Below, in pieces: positions 44,111 through 52,339 of a stretch of DNA of 64,000 nt. The notes under the pieces were generated by a model, which was not told the DNA's origin, made no database searches, and was given only the letters and a program-made list of their open reading frames with translations. The stretch's first letter is position 1, and every line of letters starts with the position of its first letter. This DNA is from JAWKWH01 sp965204295 (GTDB lineage: Bacteria; Pseudomonadota; Alphaproteobacteria; Rhizobiales; Rhizobiaceae), in NCBI GenBank assembly GCA_965204295.1, contig OZ241973.1, positions 248,001-312,000 of the forward strand. Reading direction: 5' to 3'. Both the position numbers and the translations under genes were made by a program.

Positions 44111-46525
44111 TCAATTCTCCTTCTCAAACTCGTCCGCCAGAACATCAGCGATATCCGGAGACACGTCGTAACCTCCGTATTCCTCAAGCAGGGCCTCGTC
44201 GTAGACACCAAAAGACCATTCGTTTACTGTTTCCAGTGCTCCTGCCACCATCAGTCCGTGGCGTACGGCTAGGTCAGCCAACTCATCCTCCGACCAATGC
44301 CGACGGGTAATGATCTCTCGAGCGAGAGCGGAGTGCTTTTCGTCAAGCCCGGCAAGGATCGGGGGAGAGCCTCCGTCCGCAACTTCTTCCTCATCCGCTT
44401 CCACCGAAAAGATGTCGGCCAGAACCGCTGACACGCGATCCGTGTCTTGCCGGATGCTGGCAATACGCGCGGCGTCCAGCTTCTTGCCCTGCGGCGGCGG
44501 TTCATCGGGGATGGCCTCACCCGGCACGCCGGGCCGGGCCTCGCGAACACGCCGGGGGGCATCGGATACTTCACCCGCATGCAGATCCGAGTAGACGAGA
44601 TTGGGGTCCAGCCCCAAGGCGCGGTAAACTTTCTCAATCTCCGCAACTTCTTCGGGCTTTACAACACTGTCGGCATGGGCAACAGCGACCAGAGCCGCAC
44701 GGATCGCAGAGTGTTGGTCCGCGCCAGTCTCTTTCAGCTTTCGCCGCAGCAGGTTCATGTCTGGCGGAACGGCCAAAAGCCACGCAAGATTCGCCCGGAG
44801 GTGCCGCTGTTCATGGTGGGTCAAACCGGCGACCGACCAGGCTTGGCCATCAAGGTTCTTCCGCTCTAGCTCGGTGACGACTCCATCCGCGTGGGCAATG
44901 AATGACGCCAGCGCAAGCTCCATGAGCGACGCCTTGTACTTGGTGGAGACTTCCTCCAGCTGCTCTACAGGGCCACCCAGATCAAAGAGGATGACCGGCT
45001 GGTCGATCCGAGGAGACCGCAATGCGAAGCGTGGATCAGGCGCGAGGCCAAAGCCGAGGCGCGCCAGCACATCTGCTGCGCCAGTCAATCGACGCTTGCC
45101 GAGCTTGTCAGGCCGTTCGCCTTCGAGGCGCGCAACGACGTCGCTGACCGGGACCAATCCCCCCCGTTCTACGACATCCGCAGCCCAAGCCTTTATCTGG
45201 CCCAGCTGTTCAGACGGAAACATCTGCCGCAGCTCCACCGGCAGGAGCACATGGGCTTCGACGCTGCCGCGCCCATCCGGATTGCGCCCGAGGTATCGAC
45301 TGAACTTCTCGATCTCATCCATCACCTCATCGGCGATCTCCTGCGCGATTTCGATCGGCTTACGAAGGCCAGAGATGTCCGGGACAGGTTTGCCGTTAAT
45401 CGTGGGTTCGCCCGTCCCATTGAACTCGCCCGATGCGGCCTGATAGCTTGCTTGAAGCGACTTTCGAGGCTTGTTGACCTTCAAGCCTTGTGGGAAGCGC
45501 GCGTCAAAACGAACTCTGAAGAGCGAAACAAACTCATCGCGGCATCTTTTGGCGGAGGTACGGAGATTCTTCTCAGGATGGCAGAGAAACCAACTCAAAA
45601 GCCAATCCGCATTCAGGTTATCACCATTCTCGAGACAGGCGCCTATCGTCAATTTGACCGAAAAGGGAACATCCCAACTCAGGTTCTCGAAAACAGGCTG
45701 AATGGAATCGACTTCTTCCGTGGTTGAAACCAAGGCAAATTCGATGAATTCGTTGAGCCAGCGCTGCGCAGACCGATTGTCGGCAAACAGTGCGGCAAGC
45801 CGACGAACCTCTTCCAGGATTTCCCGTCTCTCGTCCGGACTCGGCTGCTCGACGAAAAACCGCCTCTCCAGTCCGTAAAAATAGAGAAACATGTAACCCG
45901 GGTTGTACGATCCATTGTTGGCGCCGCCCGCAAGCCAGTCCAGATAAGTCGCACGGCACTCGGGCGAGATCCCGGAATAGCCCGGCCAATAGGGCATTCC
46001 CTTTCCTTCCTTGTCGTGTCCGCCTCGGGCGACCGGAAGGGATGGATCAATGTATGCTCGGCATTTTTCGCCGTAGCCGTGTGTGTTTATTGATGGAGGC
46101 GTGCCGACGTAAACCATCCCTGCAATTTCGCGCCCATTAACAGAGACAACCTCGCCTTGGGGAACCCAGCCTTGCTGTCGGCTGGATTTTCTCCGAGTCT
46201 GACTGGCCTTGGTCGCTGATTGAACTGAAATAGCTGGCGCATGTGCAGTTTGCGGCTCCCCTGAGATCAAAGTCGGGTTTGGATTTCGGGCAGCGTTTGG
46301 CGGGCTGGAGCTTCGCCTCCCGTCTGCACTAGGCGACGATTCAGATTGACGGGCCGCCAGACGCTTCGCCCGTCGCTTTTCGTACCACCAGACGACAAGT
46401 CCGGGCGCGAGGAAAATGAAGAGCACAAAGAACCCATCGCCCAGTTGCTCCACAAATATGACACCAATGATATAGGCCGCAAAGAAGAAGAGGACGTACA
46501 ACAATACAATGCGAATAAATTTCAA
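44111..46525 (-). CDS. Membrane-anchored TerB-domain protein (TerB_N / TerB / TerB_C)
   Basis: 804 residues, start TTG 46525 with GAGGG upstream and no nearby ATG. Two N-terminal membrane helices (about 4-25 and 30-48), a low-complexity Ser/Arg/Pro linker (50-120), then the TerB_N domain ('GREIAGMVYVG', 'AYIDPSLPVA', 'YWPGYSGISPECRATYLDWL', 'GYMFLYFYGLERRFFVE'). A long helical middle follows, then TerB-like helices with acidic metal-site text 'IAHADGVVTELERKNL' and 'VAHADSVVKPEEVAEIEKVY', and a C-terminal region ending in 'FGVYDEALLEEYGGYDV'. TerB_N/TerB_C proteins are linked in comparative genomics to P-loop ATPases and helicases as membrane-associated stress or phage-response modules. It is first in the three-gene operon, so it probably anchors or senses for the ATPase-helicase pair (inference). 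Confidence 0.88.
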   Translation of the reverse strand: MKFIRIVLLYVLFFFAAYIIGVIFVEQLGDGFFVLFIFLAPGLVVWWYEKRRAKRLAARQSESSPSADGRRSSSPPNAARNPNPTLISGEPQTAHAPAISVQSATKASQTRRKSSRQQGWVPQGEVVSVNGREIAGMVYVGTPPSINTHGYGEKCRAYIDPSLPVARGGHDKEGKGMPYWPGYSGISPECRATYLDWLAGGANNGSYNPGYMFLYFYGLERRFFVEQPSPDERREILEEVRRLAALFADNRSAQRWLNEFIEFALVSTTEEVDSIQPVFENLSWDVPFSVKLTIGACLENGDNLNADWLLSWFLCHPEKNLRTSAKRCRDEFVSLFRVRFDARFPQGLKVNKPRKSLQASYQAASGEFNGTGEPTINGKPVPDISGLRKPIEIAQEIADEVMDEIEKFSRYLGRNPDGRGSVEAHVLLPVELRQMFPSEQLGQIKAWAADVVERGGLVPVSDVVARLEGERPDKLGKRRLTGAADVLARLGFGLAPDPRFALRSPRIDQPVILFDLGGPVEQLEEVSTKYKASLMELALASFIAHADGVVTELERKNLDGQAWSVAGLTHHEQRHLRANLAWLLAVPPDMNLLRRKLKETGADQHSAIRAALVAVAHADSVVKPEEVAEIEKVYRALGLDPNLVYSDLHAGEVSDAPRRVREARPGVPGEAIPDEPPPQGKKLDAARIASIRQDTDRVSAVLADIFSVEADEEEVADGGSPPILAGLDEKHSALAREIITRRHWSEDELADLAVRHGLMVAGALETVNEWSFGVYDEALLEEYGGYDVSPDIADVLADEFEKEN

Positions 46526-46612
46526 AGCCGTTCCCTCTCAGCAGCTAGCATGCATAGATCCTTGTATATTCAACCTGCATTCCCCAGATGAACGGCGCTG
46601 CTTGATGGGAGA

Positions 46613-46850
46613 TTATGCGGCGCCCTTGATCCGGTCAAGCTGGCGCTTTTGGCGGTGCTTGATGATCGCTTGCTTGAGAATGGATAGCTGCTTGTAAGCC
46701 TTGATGCGACGGAAGCCTTTCTCCTGGCCTCGAATATTCCAGCTGCTGTCCAGCGCAGGGCCATTTCATGGATTTGATGATGTTTGTGCTGGCCAGCAAG
46801 CGGCGCAATTCGAGGTGAAAGCCTAGCCTGACCATGGCCAGTTCCCTGGG
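46613..46850 (-). mobile_element. IS256-family transposase C-terminal fragment
   Basis: In three shifting frames on the minus strand: 'RRLLASTNIIKSM', then 'MALRWTAAGIFEARR', then 'KGFRRIKAYKQLSILKQAI' and 'HRQKRQLDRIKGAA' to TAA at 46613-46615. This is the end of IS256-type transposases, with the segment after STNIIxSM internally deleted. It is joined to the type ISP fragment near 46850 and evidently truncated that gene. Confidence 0.65.
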
Positions 46851-47312
46851 GGAGGCGATGGTTTGGGGGCGCCGGGCGATGAAATCCCGCAACAGATTTT
46901 CAAGGGTTTGGTAGCGATCGGGCCTGGGCCGGATATCCGTCGCCAAATCGGCGATCGTGACGGAAGCGACCAGACCGCCGTCCCGGTAGAAATCCCAATC
47001 GAGGCAGTTGGTGTAGATGAGGTTCGGCAAGGCGGCCCGGTAGCGGTCCTGCTGGGCCTTGTTGGCGTCCTTCATCGCGCGCAAACCGATGTGCAGGTCT
47101 TTGGCCTCCACATGGCCGATCGCGATATCGCCTTTGGAAACGAGAAAATCCGGCGCGCCGCATTTTATGCGCCTGGGTTCGTTCAGAGCCGCGACGCCGT
47201 CGCCCGGCGCGGTGAAAAGAGCTTCGAGCGCGGAACGGTAGGAGTGTTCCGTGGCGCTTCCGGTGGCGTGTATTTGTTGAACGGTCGAGATAAATTCCAC
47301 GACGAACGACAT
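46851..47312 (-). pseudogene. Truncated type ISP restriction-modification enzyme (N-terminal nuclease part)
   Basis: From ATG 47312 (AGGAG before it): 'EFISTVQQIHATGSATEHSY', 'NEPRRIKCGAPDFLVSKGDI', 'IGHVEAKDLHIG' and 'LPNLIYTNCLDWDFYRDG'. This is the N-terminal Mrr-like nuclease domain of type ISP enzymes (LlaBIII-like), with the D..ExK-type core in 'APDFLV...HVEAKD'. Normal enzymes exceed 1,500 residues with translocase, methyltransferase and recognition domains; here homology stops after about 155 codons, where an IS256 remnant starts. It is a second defence relic directly upstream of the TerB operon. Confidence 0.7.
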
Positions 47313-47426
47313 GCGATTCTCCTGCAATGCCGGTACTTAGAACACGCGGCGCGGAACGAGCAAGCCGCGCCGAAACTCGACGCGTCAGGAGATCGCCGGC
47401 GTTTATGTCAAGAGCGCGGCGGCGTG

Positions 47427-47640
47427 GGAGACACGCCAGAAAAGCGGAGACCGGCCCTCGAAGGGCCAGGCGTCAGGTACGCGCGATGGGGCATCCCTCC
47501 CACCATCCTCCTTCCCGCGTCTTCTCCGGTCGAAGCCGGACGACGCGGGCGCGCGACGGCGGGCGGCAGAGAACCTGTCGAGGCGCTCCCGAACGGCTTT
47601 CAAAGGCCCTTCGAACCGCTCTCGAACGGACATTTTCCCG
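47427..47640 (-). repeat. Dispersed repeat, right copy, plus ankyrin-type distal block
   Basis: 47427-47585 is the direct-repeat partner of 40455-40613. It continues with GCTCCCGAACGGCTTTCAAAGGCCCTTCGAACCGCTCTCGAACGGACATTTTCCCGCCCGG (to about 47645), which recurs near 53030-53085 upstream of an ankyrin gene and, shortened, at 49250-49275. No ankyrin gene is attached to this copy. Confidence 0.8.
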
Positions 47641-47649
47641 CCCGGCCAC

Positions 47650-47831
47650 CCCTTCGCGACTTACAGCCCCGACTTCAACCCGATCGGCATCGCCAACCGA
47701 AACCACTCCTCCGCGCCGGGGCGGAGCGCACGATCGAAGCTCCGTGGAAGGCCGTCGCAAACGCAATCGACCTGCTCGAACCGGACGAATACAAAAACCG
47801 CTTCACCGCATGCGTATATGGCACATCATGA
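47650..47831 (+). mobile_element. IS630-family transposase C-terminal fragment
   Basis: 'YSPDFNPI' followed, after a frameshift and short deletion, by 'AERTIEAPWKAVANAID' and 'LLEPDEYKNRF' to TGA 47831. This is the last third of an IS630 transposase including the DxxxxPIE region, though the Glu is lost. Inactive remnant at the edge of the accessory block. Confidence 0.65.
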
Positions 47832-47877
47832 AGCGAACGCGCTCCAACTCCCGGTCAACAGATAATCGTCGGTCCGG

Positions 47878-48741
47878 TCAGTTCGAGATCGGCGAAAGAA
47901 GCGCCGGATTGAGTACGAGGTTTCGTACGCCATGCGCATGATCCTCATCGAAAACATTGTCTGCAAGCCACTTTCCGACGCTGGCGATATCGAGCTTTAC
48001 GACCCGCGGGCGCACACTCCATGTGACATGAAACGGCGACCCTTTCTCGTTGTAGACCGGGCCCGTGGTCGAACCCGCATACACGACGGGGGCGCCCAGG
48101 TTATCGGGCAGATTCACTGCCTGATTCAGACCTTCAACCTGCTCGATTTTCGCCATTTCGCCAAAATCGGCGGCGGTCTCGTCATTGACCAGAACGGCAA
48201 CCACCGTCTCGACGCGCAGATGGGGATTCCCGATAGCCTCGCTTACACATGCGCCAAGGGTCGGACCGGGCGCAACTTTGGCCGAAGAATGCACGAAGTG
48301 GATTTCGATCGTGTCGCCCGGAACAAGGTCGCCGTGCTCGGATGCGCCGATCCGCGCCTCGACCGAAGCCAGTTCGTTTTCGGTAAGTTCGCCATCGTAT
48401 CTGAAGCCGGTTCCATACCCTTCGCCATCGCCGTTGCCGGCGAATGTGGTGAACTCCCCGCCCCTGTGCTCGGCGTTCTCATGAAAGTGGATGTTGCACA
48501 AGTTCATTTTCGTGTAGTCGGGCGCCGCTCCAAAAGAACGACGATTGTCACCCGCGGTGGCGTCGATGTCGCGTGGAGACTGCGGTCCGAACCCGGCGCC
48601 CGCCGTCGCCTTCTCGAGCGCGGCGCGCTGCCGGGCGATTATTTCATCGGATACGGACCCGTCGGACGCGGCGACCGCAGCGTTACCCATCGTCATGGAG
48701 GAACAAAGACCGATGCAAAACAACGACACGATGCGACTCAT
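47878..48741 (-). CDS. Predicted delta-class carbonic anhydrase, exported
   Basis: 287 residues with a signal peptide (MSRIVSLFCIGLCSSMTMGNAAVA). The core 'MNLCNIHFHENAEHRGGEF' followed by 'FAGNGDGEGYGTGFRY' supplies the His cluster (HFHxNAEH), and a later acidic/His stretch ('EIHFVHSSAKVAP', 'LRVETVVAVLVND') resembles the bacterial proteins annotated as delta-class carbonic anhydrases, first defined in diatoms. These are zinc or cadmium enzymes interconverting CO2 and bicarbonate. The periplasmic location is supported by the signal peptide. The class assignment rests on remembered motifs and should be treated as likely, not certain. Confidence 0.7.
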   Translation of the reverse strand: MSRIVSLFCIGLCSSMTMGNAAVAASDGSVSDEIIARQRAALEKATAGAGFGPQSPRDIDATAGDNRRSFGAAPDYTKMNLCNIHFHENAEHRGGEFTTFAGNGDGEGYGTGFRYDGELTENELASVEARIGASEHGDLVPGDTIEIHFVHSSAKVAPGPTLGACVSEAIGNPHLRVETVVAVLVNDETAADFGEMAKIEQVEGLNQAVNLPDNLGAPVVYAGSTTGPVYNEKGSPFHVTWSVRPRVVKLDIASVGKWLADNVFDEDHAHGVRNLVLNPALLSPISN

Positions 48742-49164
48742 TTTTGGCTCCCGGAGTTTAATTCGTCACATATTCGCCCATCGAATTTTGTCGTCTCCAT
48801 GACATCCCGATTACATGAGTGTAATTTTCATGTGGGTTTTCGACCGCAGGGTGTCAACCCGGTTCGGGGATTTCTCAATGCTCGTTCAGATTTCCGGTTC
48901 GCCGCCGGGAAAAGGCGGCGGCCATGGCGGGATTCGATCCAGGCGACGAAGAACGGGCGGCGAGATCCCCTCCAGGTCGAACGCGCACGCCGCCCCCGGA
49001 ACTTCATGCGATGCAAAAAGCCGAAACGGAACTTCCCGTCCATGCTCCGCATCTTCGCAATCGGACGCCGGCCGAATCGAGGCCGGACCCTAGTACATTC
49101 CGGCCGGTCGGATCGCCGGCGTTTACGCACGGCGCCGGTGAACGAACCCGATCGCGTGACCTTC
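48742..49164. other. Intergenic stretch without a supported gene
   Basis: The promoter region of the carbonic anhydrase gene (minus strand) lies near 48742-48830, which is AT-richer. The rest, to 49164, has several short frames on both strands but none with a ribosome site or a protein-like sequence I can defend. Confidence 0.4.
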
Positions 49165-49360
49165 TCTTCCTTCCCGCGTCTTCCCCGGTCGAAACCGGAC
49201 GATGCGGGCGGTTTCGCGCGATGGCCGACGGGAGAGAACCTGTCGAGGCGCTCCCGAACGGACATTTTTCCGCCTGGCCCCTGGCCGCATGAAAATTGTC
49301 CTCACCGCGGCATGCGACCGCTCCGGAACCCTGTGACAAAATCCCGCTGACAGGCTCTTA
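49165..49360 (-). repeat. Orphan ankyrin-cassette 5' modules (copy without gene)
   Basis: Read on the minus strand: distal block (CTGTCAGCGGG..., GGTTCCGGAGCGGTCGCATGCCG, GAGGACAATTTTCATG, AAATGTCCGTTCGGGAGCGCCTCGACAGG) followed by the proximal block GCATCGTCCGGTTTCGACCGGGGAAGACGCGGGAAGG. The latter includes a CCGGT-TTCG-ACCGG hairpin with a stable UUCG loop. The same elements precede ankyrin genes elsewhere, but no ankyrin gene follows here. Confidence 0.7.
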
Positions 49361-49364
49361 CCGG

Positions 49365-49674
49365 TCAGATCCGGCGGGCGTCTCTCAGCCGCCGGTGGAC
49401 GGGCGTACCGATCAGCTCCTCCACGAGGACATCGAACGGGGTTAAGCCATCGTTTTCCCGTGCGCCGGGGTCGGCCCCGGCCCACAGGCAGGCGCACACA
49501 TCCGCAGCGCCGGCCGTCGCGAAGAAACTCCGACTGTTCCAGTTCGCGCAGTCGGTCTGCGCCCGCAGGTCTTCATCGAAGATGACCCGGTTCGCCACGT
49601 TCCAGTTCGCGCAATCGCGCTGCGCCCGACGGGGGCAGACATGCCGCCATGATCGCAACGATTCCGACCCTCAC
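49365..49674 (-). pseudogene. Ankyrin-family exported protein (copy 3), frameshifted
   Basis: GTG 49674 starts the family signal peptide (VRVGIVAIMAACLPPSGAA), but the mature part lies in another frame: 'AQRDCANWN', 'AQTDCANWNSRSFFATAG', 'ADVCACLWAGADPGAREN' and the C-terminal cap 'LTPFDVLVEELIGTPVHR'. The frameshift is near 49615-49635. The CANWN cap occurs twice, so an internal duplication preceded decay, and all complete ankyrin repeats are missing. The upstream region carries the shared 5' modules. Confidence 0.75.
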
Positions 49675-50005
49675 GCCATCAATCCTCATATCTTCCTTCT
49701 ACCGTCGTCTTCTGCGATCAAAACCGGACGATGCATGCCGCGACCGCGCACGACCGCCATTCCCTCCCGCCGGAACCGCCTGACCGCGATTCGGTGGGCG
49801 GCGCGAAGGCGCGGGCCTCATAGCACCGTCTCCGGTACGGTGCAAACATACGCGCCGGCGCGCTTCATGGCCCTATGGCGCGAATTCCGGTCATTCGACC
49901 GACAGACGCCTTTGCGCCGGTCCTGTTGAAAAAGGCGATGGGCCTTATCAGGTTGCGCGCCCTTCGGAATCGTCGAACGGCGGCGGCGAAACGGACGGGC
50001 GTCAC
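49675..50005 (-). repeat. Ankyrin-cassette 5' region, copy 3
   Basis: On the minus strand: the block matching 52885-53010 (CGACGATTCCGAAGGG...AAGGCCCATC..CTTTTTCAACAGGACCGGC...GGTCGAATGACCGGAATTCGCGCC), then GCGCGTATGTTTGCACCGTACCGGAGACGGTGCTATGAG, GCGGTCAGGCGGTTCCGGCGGGAGG, and GCATGCATCGTCCGGTTTTGATCGCAGAAGACGACGG before the start. No gene lies within it. Confidence 0.65.
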
Positions 50006-50103
50006 CTGCCGGGGTTGATAAAATACGTGTTCGATGTCAGAATGAAACGGGCCGCGCCGGCCACGTTACGCCGGTCACGGCGGTTGGTCGAAAGGATGTG
50101 ATC

Positions 50104-50508
50104 TTGCGAATATCAATCGTTCTCGCTTTCAGCGCGTTGCTAACGGCGTGCGTGAGCGTGAGTACCTCCGAAATCCAGCTCAGTCGGAATGTCTGGCAAA
50201 TCCAGGCCGGCAGTCAAGGGGATTTCGTACAGGGTGAAACGGCGAATGCGCTGTTCAAACGCGCCGCCGAACTGACGCTTGAAAAAGGATACACCCATTT
50301 CGTGTTAGGCGTTCCACGGACAAACAGCACGATTTCAACGGGCGCGTTCACGCCCGTCAGCGCGAATGTGGTCGGCGACAGTGTTTTCGTCACCGGCGGA
50401 CAGCCGATCAACTTTTACAGCGAAACCAGCACGGTTGTGGTGAAAATGAGCCGAAGCGAGGCCGGCGGCGCGCTGGACGCCGCCGCCGCATTGGCTTCAA
50501 TAAAATAA
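50104..50508 (+). CDS. Small outer-membrane-type lipoprotein of unknown function
   Basis: 134 residues if TTG 50104 is used, which puts AAAGGA (50091-50096) at 7 bases; GTG 50098 is too close to that site. Signal peptide with lipobox LTAC (RISIVLAFSALLTAC, Cys about residue 16), mature part 'VSTSEIQLSRNVWQI', 'ALFKRAAELTLEKGYTHFVL', then a Val/Ser/Thr-rich C-terminus. It resembles the CC0125/CC1285-type lipoproteins of alphaproteobacteria. No function is known. It lies alone between ankyrin cassettes. Confidence 0.75.
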   Translation: MRISIVLAFSALLTACVSVSTSEIQLSRNVWQIQAGSQGDFVQGETANALFKRAAELTLEKGYTHFVLGVPRTNSTISTGAFTPVSANVVGDSVFVTGGQPINFYSETSTVVVKMSRSEAGGALDAAAALASIK

Positions 50509-50788
50509 TTTGAAAATGCGCGCCTGCCTCCCGCGCAACGGTCGCACCGAAATCGAAGGGTTCCGACCCCGGAAAGCAAGCGCCGTTTCGCCGCAGCCTG
50601 ACGGAGGATGAAGATCGGATTGCGACTATGTCGCCTTCCGTCGGAATCGGTCCGATTCGCCCCTCGTCCGATAAGCGGGGTGGAACGGACGCCGGGCTTT
50701 GTGTATAAGCCCGCGGTCCGCCCTCCGGCGGACGCCGTCGTCAGCGTGCGTAAACGACGCGCTCCGCCAAATCGGTTGGACAAAGACA

Positions 50789-52165
50789 ATGACTGAATGG
50801 TCACCGGATTCCTGGAGAGACAAGCCCATCCGGCAGGCGCCGGCTTATGGCGACGCCGATGCCGTTGGCGCGACCGAGGCGCGGCTCGCCAGCTTTCCGC
50901 CGCTTGTCTTCGCCGGAGAAGCCAGACAGTTGAAGCGCGCGCTGGCCGAGGTCGCCGGCGGACGCGGATTTCTGCTTCAGGGCGGCGATTGCGCCGAAAG
51001 CTTCGCCGAACACGGCGCCGACAACATACGCGACTTTTTCCGCGCGTTTCTTCAGATGGCGGTCGTTCTCACCTTCGGCGCATCGCGGCCCGTGGTGAAG
51101 GTCGGCCGGATCGCCGGCCAATTCGCCAAGCCGCGCTCTTCGCCCATCGAAACCAAGGGCGGCGTCGAACTGCCCTCCTATCGTGGAGACATCGTCAACG
51201 GCATCGGCTTCGACGAGGTTTCGCGCGTACCGGACCCGAACCGTCAGGTCATGGCCTACCGGCAGTCCGCCGCCACGCTCAATCTGCTGCGCGCATTCGC
51301 CCAGGGCGGGTTCGCGAATCTGGAAAACGTGTCGAACTGGATGCTCGGATTCATTTCCGACAGCCCGCAGGCCGACCGCTACAGGGAACTGGCCGACCGG
51401 ATTTCCGAGACCATCGAATTCATGCGGGCGATCGGGATCGACGCGGAACGAAACGCCCGGCTGCGCGAGACCGATTTCTTCACCAGTCACGAGGCGCTGC
51501 TGCTGGGTTACGAACAGGCGATGACGCGGATCGATTCGACCACCGGCGACTGGTACACCACATCCGGCCACATGATCTGGATCGGCGATCGGACCCGCCA
51601 GCCGGACCACGCTCATGTGGAGTTCTGCCGCGGCGTCAGGAATCCCCTTGGACTGAAATGCGGGCCTTCGCTTGCGCCGGACGGGCTGCTGAAACTGACC
51701 CATCTTCTCAATCCGGACAACGAGCCGGGCCGGCTGACGCTGATTTGCCGGTTTGGCGCGGACAGAGTCGGCGAGCATCTTCCCGCTCTGGTGCGGGCGA
51801 TCGAGCGTGAGGGAAGGCAGGTGATCTGGTCGTGCGACCCGATGCACGGCAACACGATCACCGCCAACGGCTACAAGACGCGGCCGTTCGACCGGGTGTT
51901 GAAGGAGGTCGAGGCGTTTTTCGACGTTCACCGGGCCGAGAGCAGCCATGCCGGCGGCATTCACATCGAAATGACCGGCAAAAATGTCACCGAATGCACC
52001 GGCGGCGCACGGGCGATCTCCGCCGAAGACCTGTCGGATCGCTACCACACGCACTGCGACCCGCGCCTGAATGCCGATCAGGCGCTGGAACTGGCGTTCC
52101 TGATCGCCGAACTTCTCAAGAAGGAACGGGACAGCGCCGCGCCTCAAAGGGTCGTGAACGGCTGA
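50789..52165 (+). CDS. Class II 3-deoxy-7-phosphoheptulonate synthase (DAHP synthase)
   Basis: 458 residues from ATG 50789, giving the family N-terminus 'MTEWSPDSWRDKPIRQAP'. Class II (plant/mycobacterial type) landmarks: 'FLLQGGDCAESFAEH' with the metal-binding Cys, 'PVVKVGRIAGQFAKPRS', 'GDIVNGIGFDE', 'SGHMIWIGDRTRQPDHAHVEF' (split: 'SGHMIWIGDRTRQ', 'DHAHVEF'), 'WSCDPMHGNTI', 'GGIHIEMTGKNVTEC' and 'THCDPRLNADQALEL'. It catalyses the first step of the shikimate pathway in the cytoplasm. 50509-50788 upstream holds no gene. Confidence 0.96.
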   Translation: MTEWSPDSWRDKPIRQAPAYGDADAVGATEARLASFPPLVFAGEARQLKRALAEVAGGRGFLLQGGDCAESFAEHGADNIRDFFRAFLQMAVVLTFGASRPVVKVGRIAGQFAKPRSSPIETKGGVELPSYRGDIVNGIGFDEVSRVPDPNRQVMAYRQSAATLNLLRAFAQGGFANLENVSNWMLGFISDSPQADRYRELADRISETIEFMRAIGIDAERNARLRETDFFTSHEALLLGYEQAMTRIDSTTGDWYTTSGHMIWIGDRTRQPDHAHVEFCRGVRNPLGLKCGPSLAPDGLLKLTHLLNPDNEPGRLTLICRFGADRVGEHLPALVRAIEREGRQVIWSCDPMHGNTITANGYKTRPFDRVLKEVEAFFDVHRAESSHAGGIHIEMTGKNVTECTGGARAISAEDLSDRYHTHCDPRLNADQALELAFLIAELLKKERDSAAPQRVVNG

Positions 52166-52194
52166 ACCCCGGTATAAATACGGTTTTTGCCTTA

Positions 52195-52291
52195 GTGAGC
52201 GAACGACACAAGGGCGGGCGGTTTTGCGGCGGCGTGACCTTCACAATCGACGGTCCGCTGCGAGATGTCATCGCCTGTCATTGCGGGCGCG
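52195..52291 (+). pseudogene. GFA-domain (glutathione-dependent formaldehyde-activating type) fragment
   Basis: GTG 52195 opens 'VSERHKGGRFCGGVTFTID' and 'GPLRDVIACHCG', the first 30 or so residues of GFA/CENP-V proteins, including the first zinc-ligand Cys and the CHC of the second group. After CHCG the match ends abruptly near 52291, exactly where the ankyrin-cassette 3' module starts. The gene was apparently interrupted by that cassette. Confidence 0.65.
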
Positions 52292-52339
52292 GCGGACCGG
52301 GGCGACGAGATTCAAAGCGGAATGCGCAGCTCTTGCCGG

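Noticed and set aside
40606..46525. Calling the TerB/ATPase/helicase operon a BREX system
   Set aside because: No BrxC, PglZ, BrxX/PglX or BrxA/B genes are present within the window, so only family resemblance of two subunits is claimed.
48815..49265. Overlapping short frames on both strands
   Set aside because: Arg-rich composition typical of non-coding GC-rich DNA, no ribosome sites, no motif.
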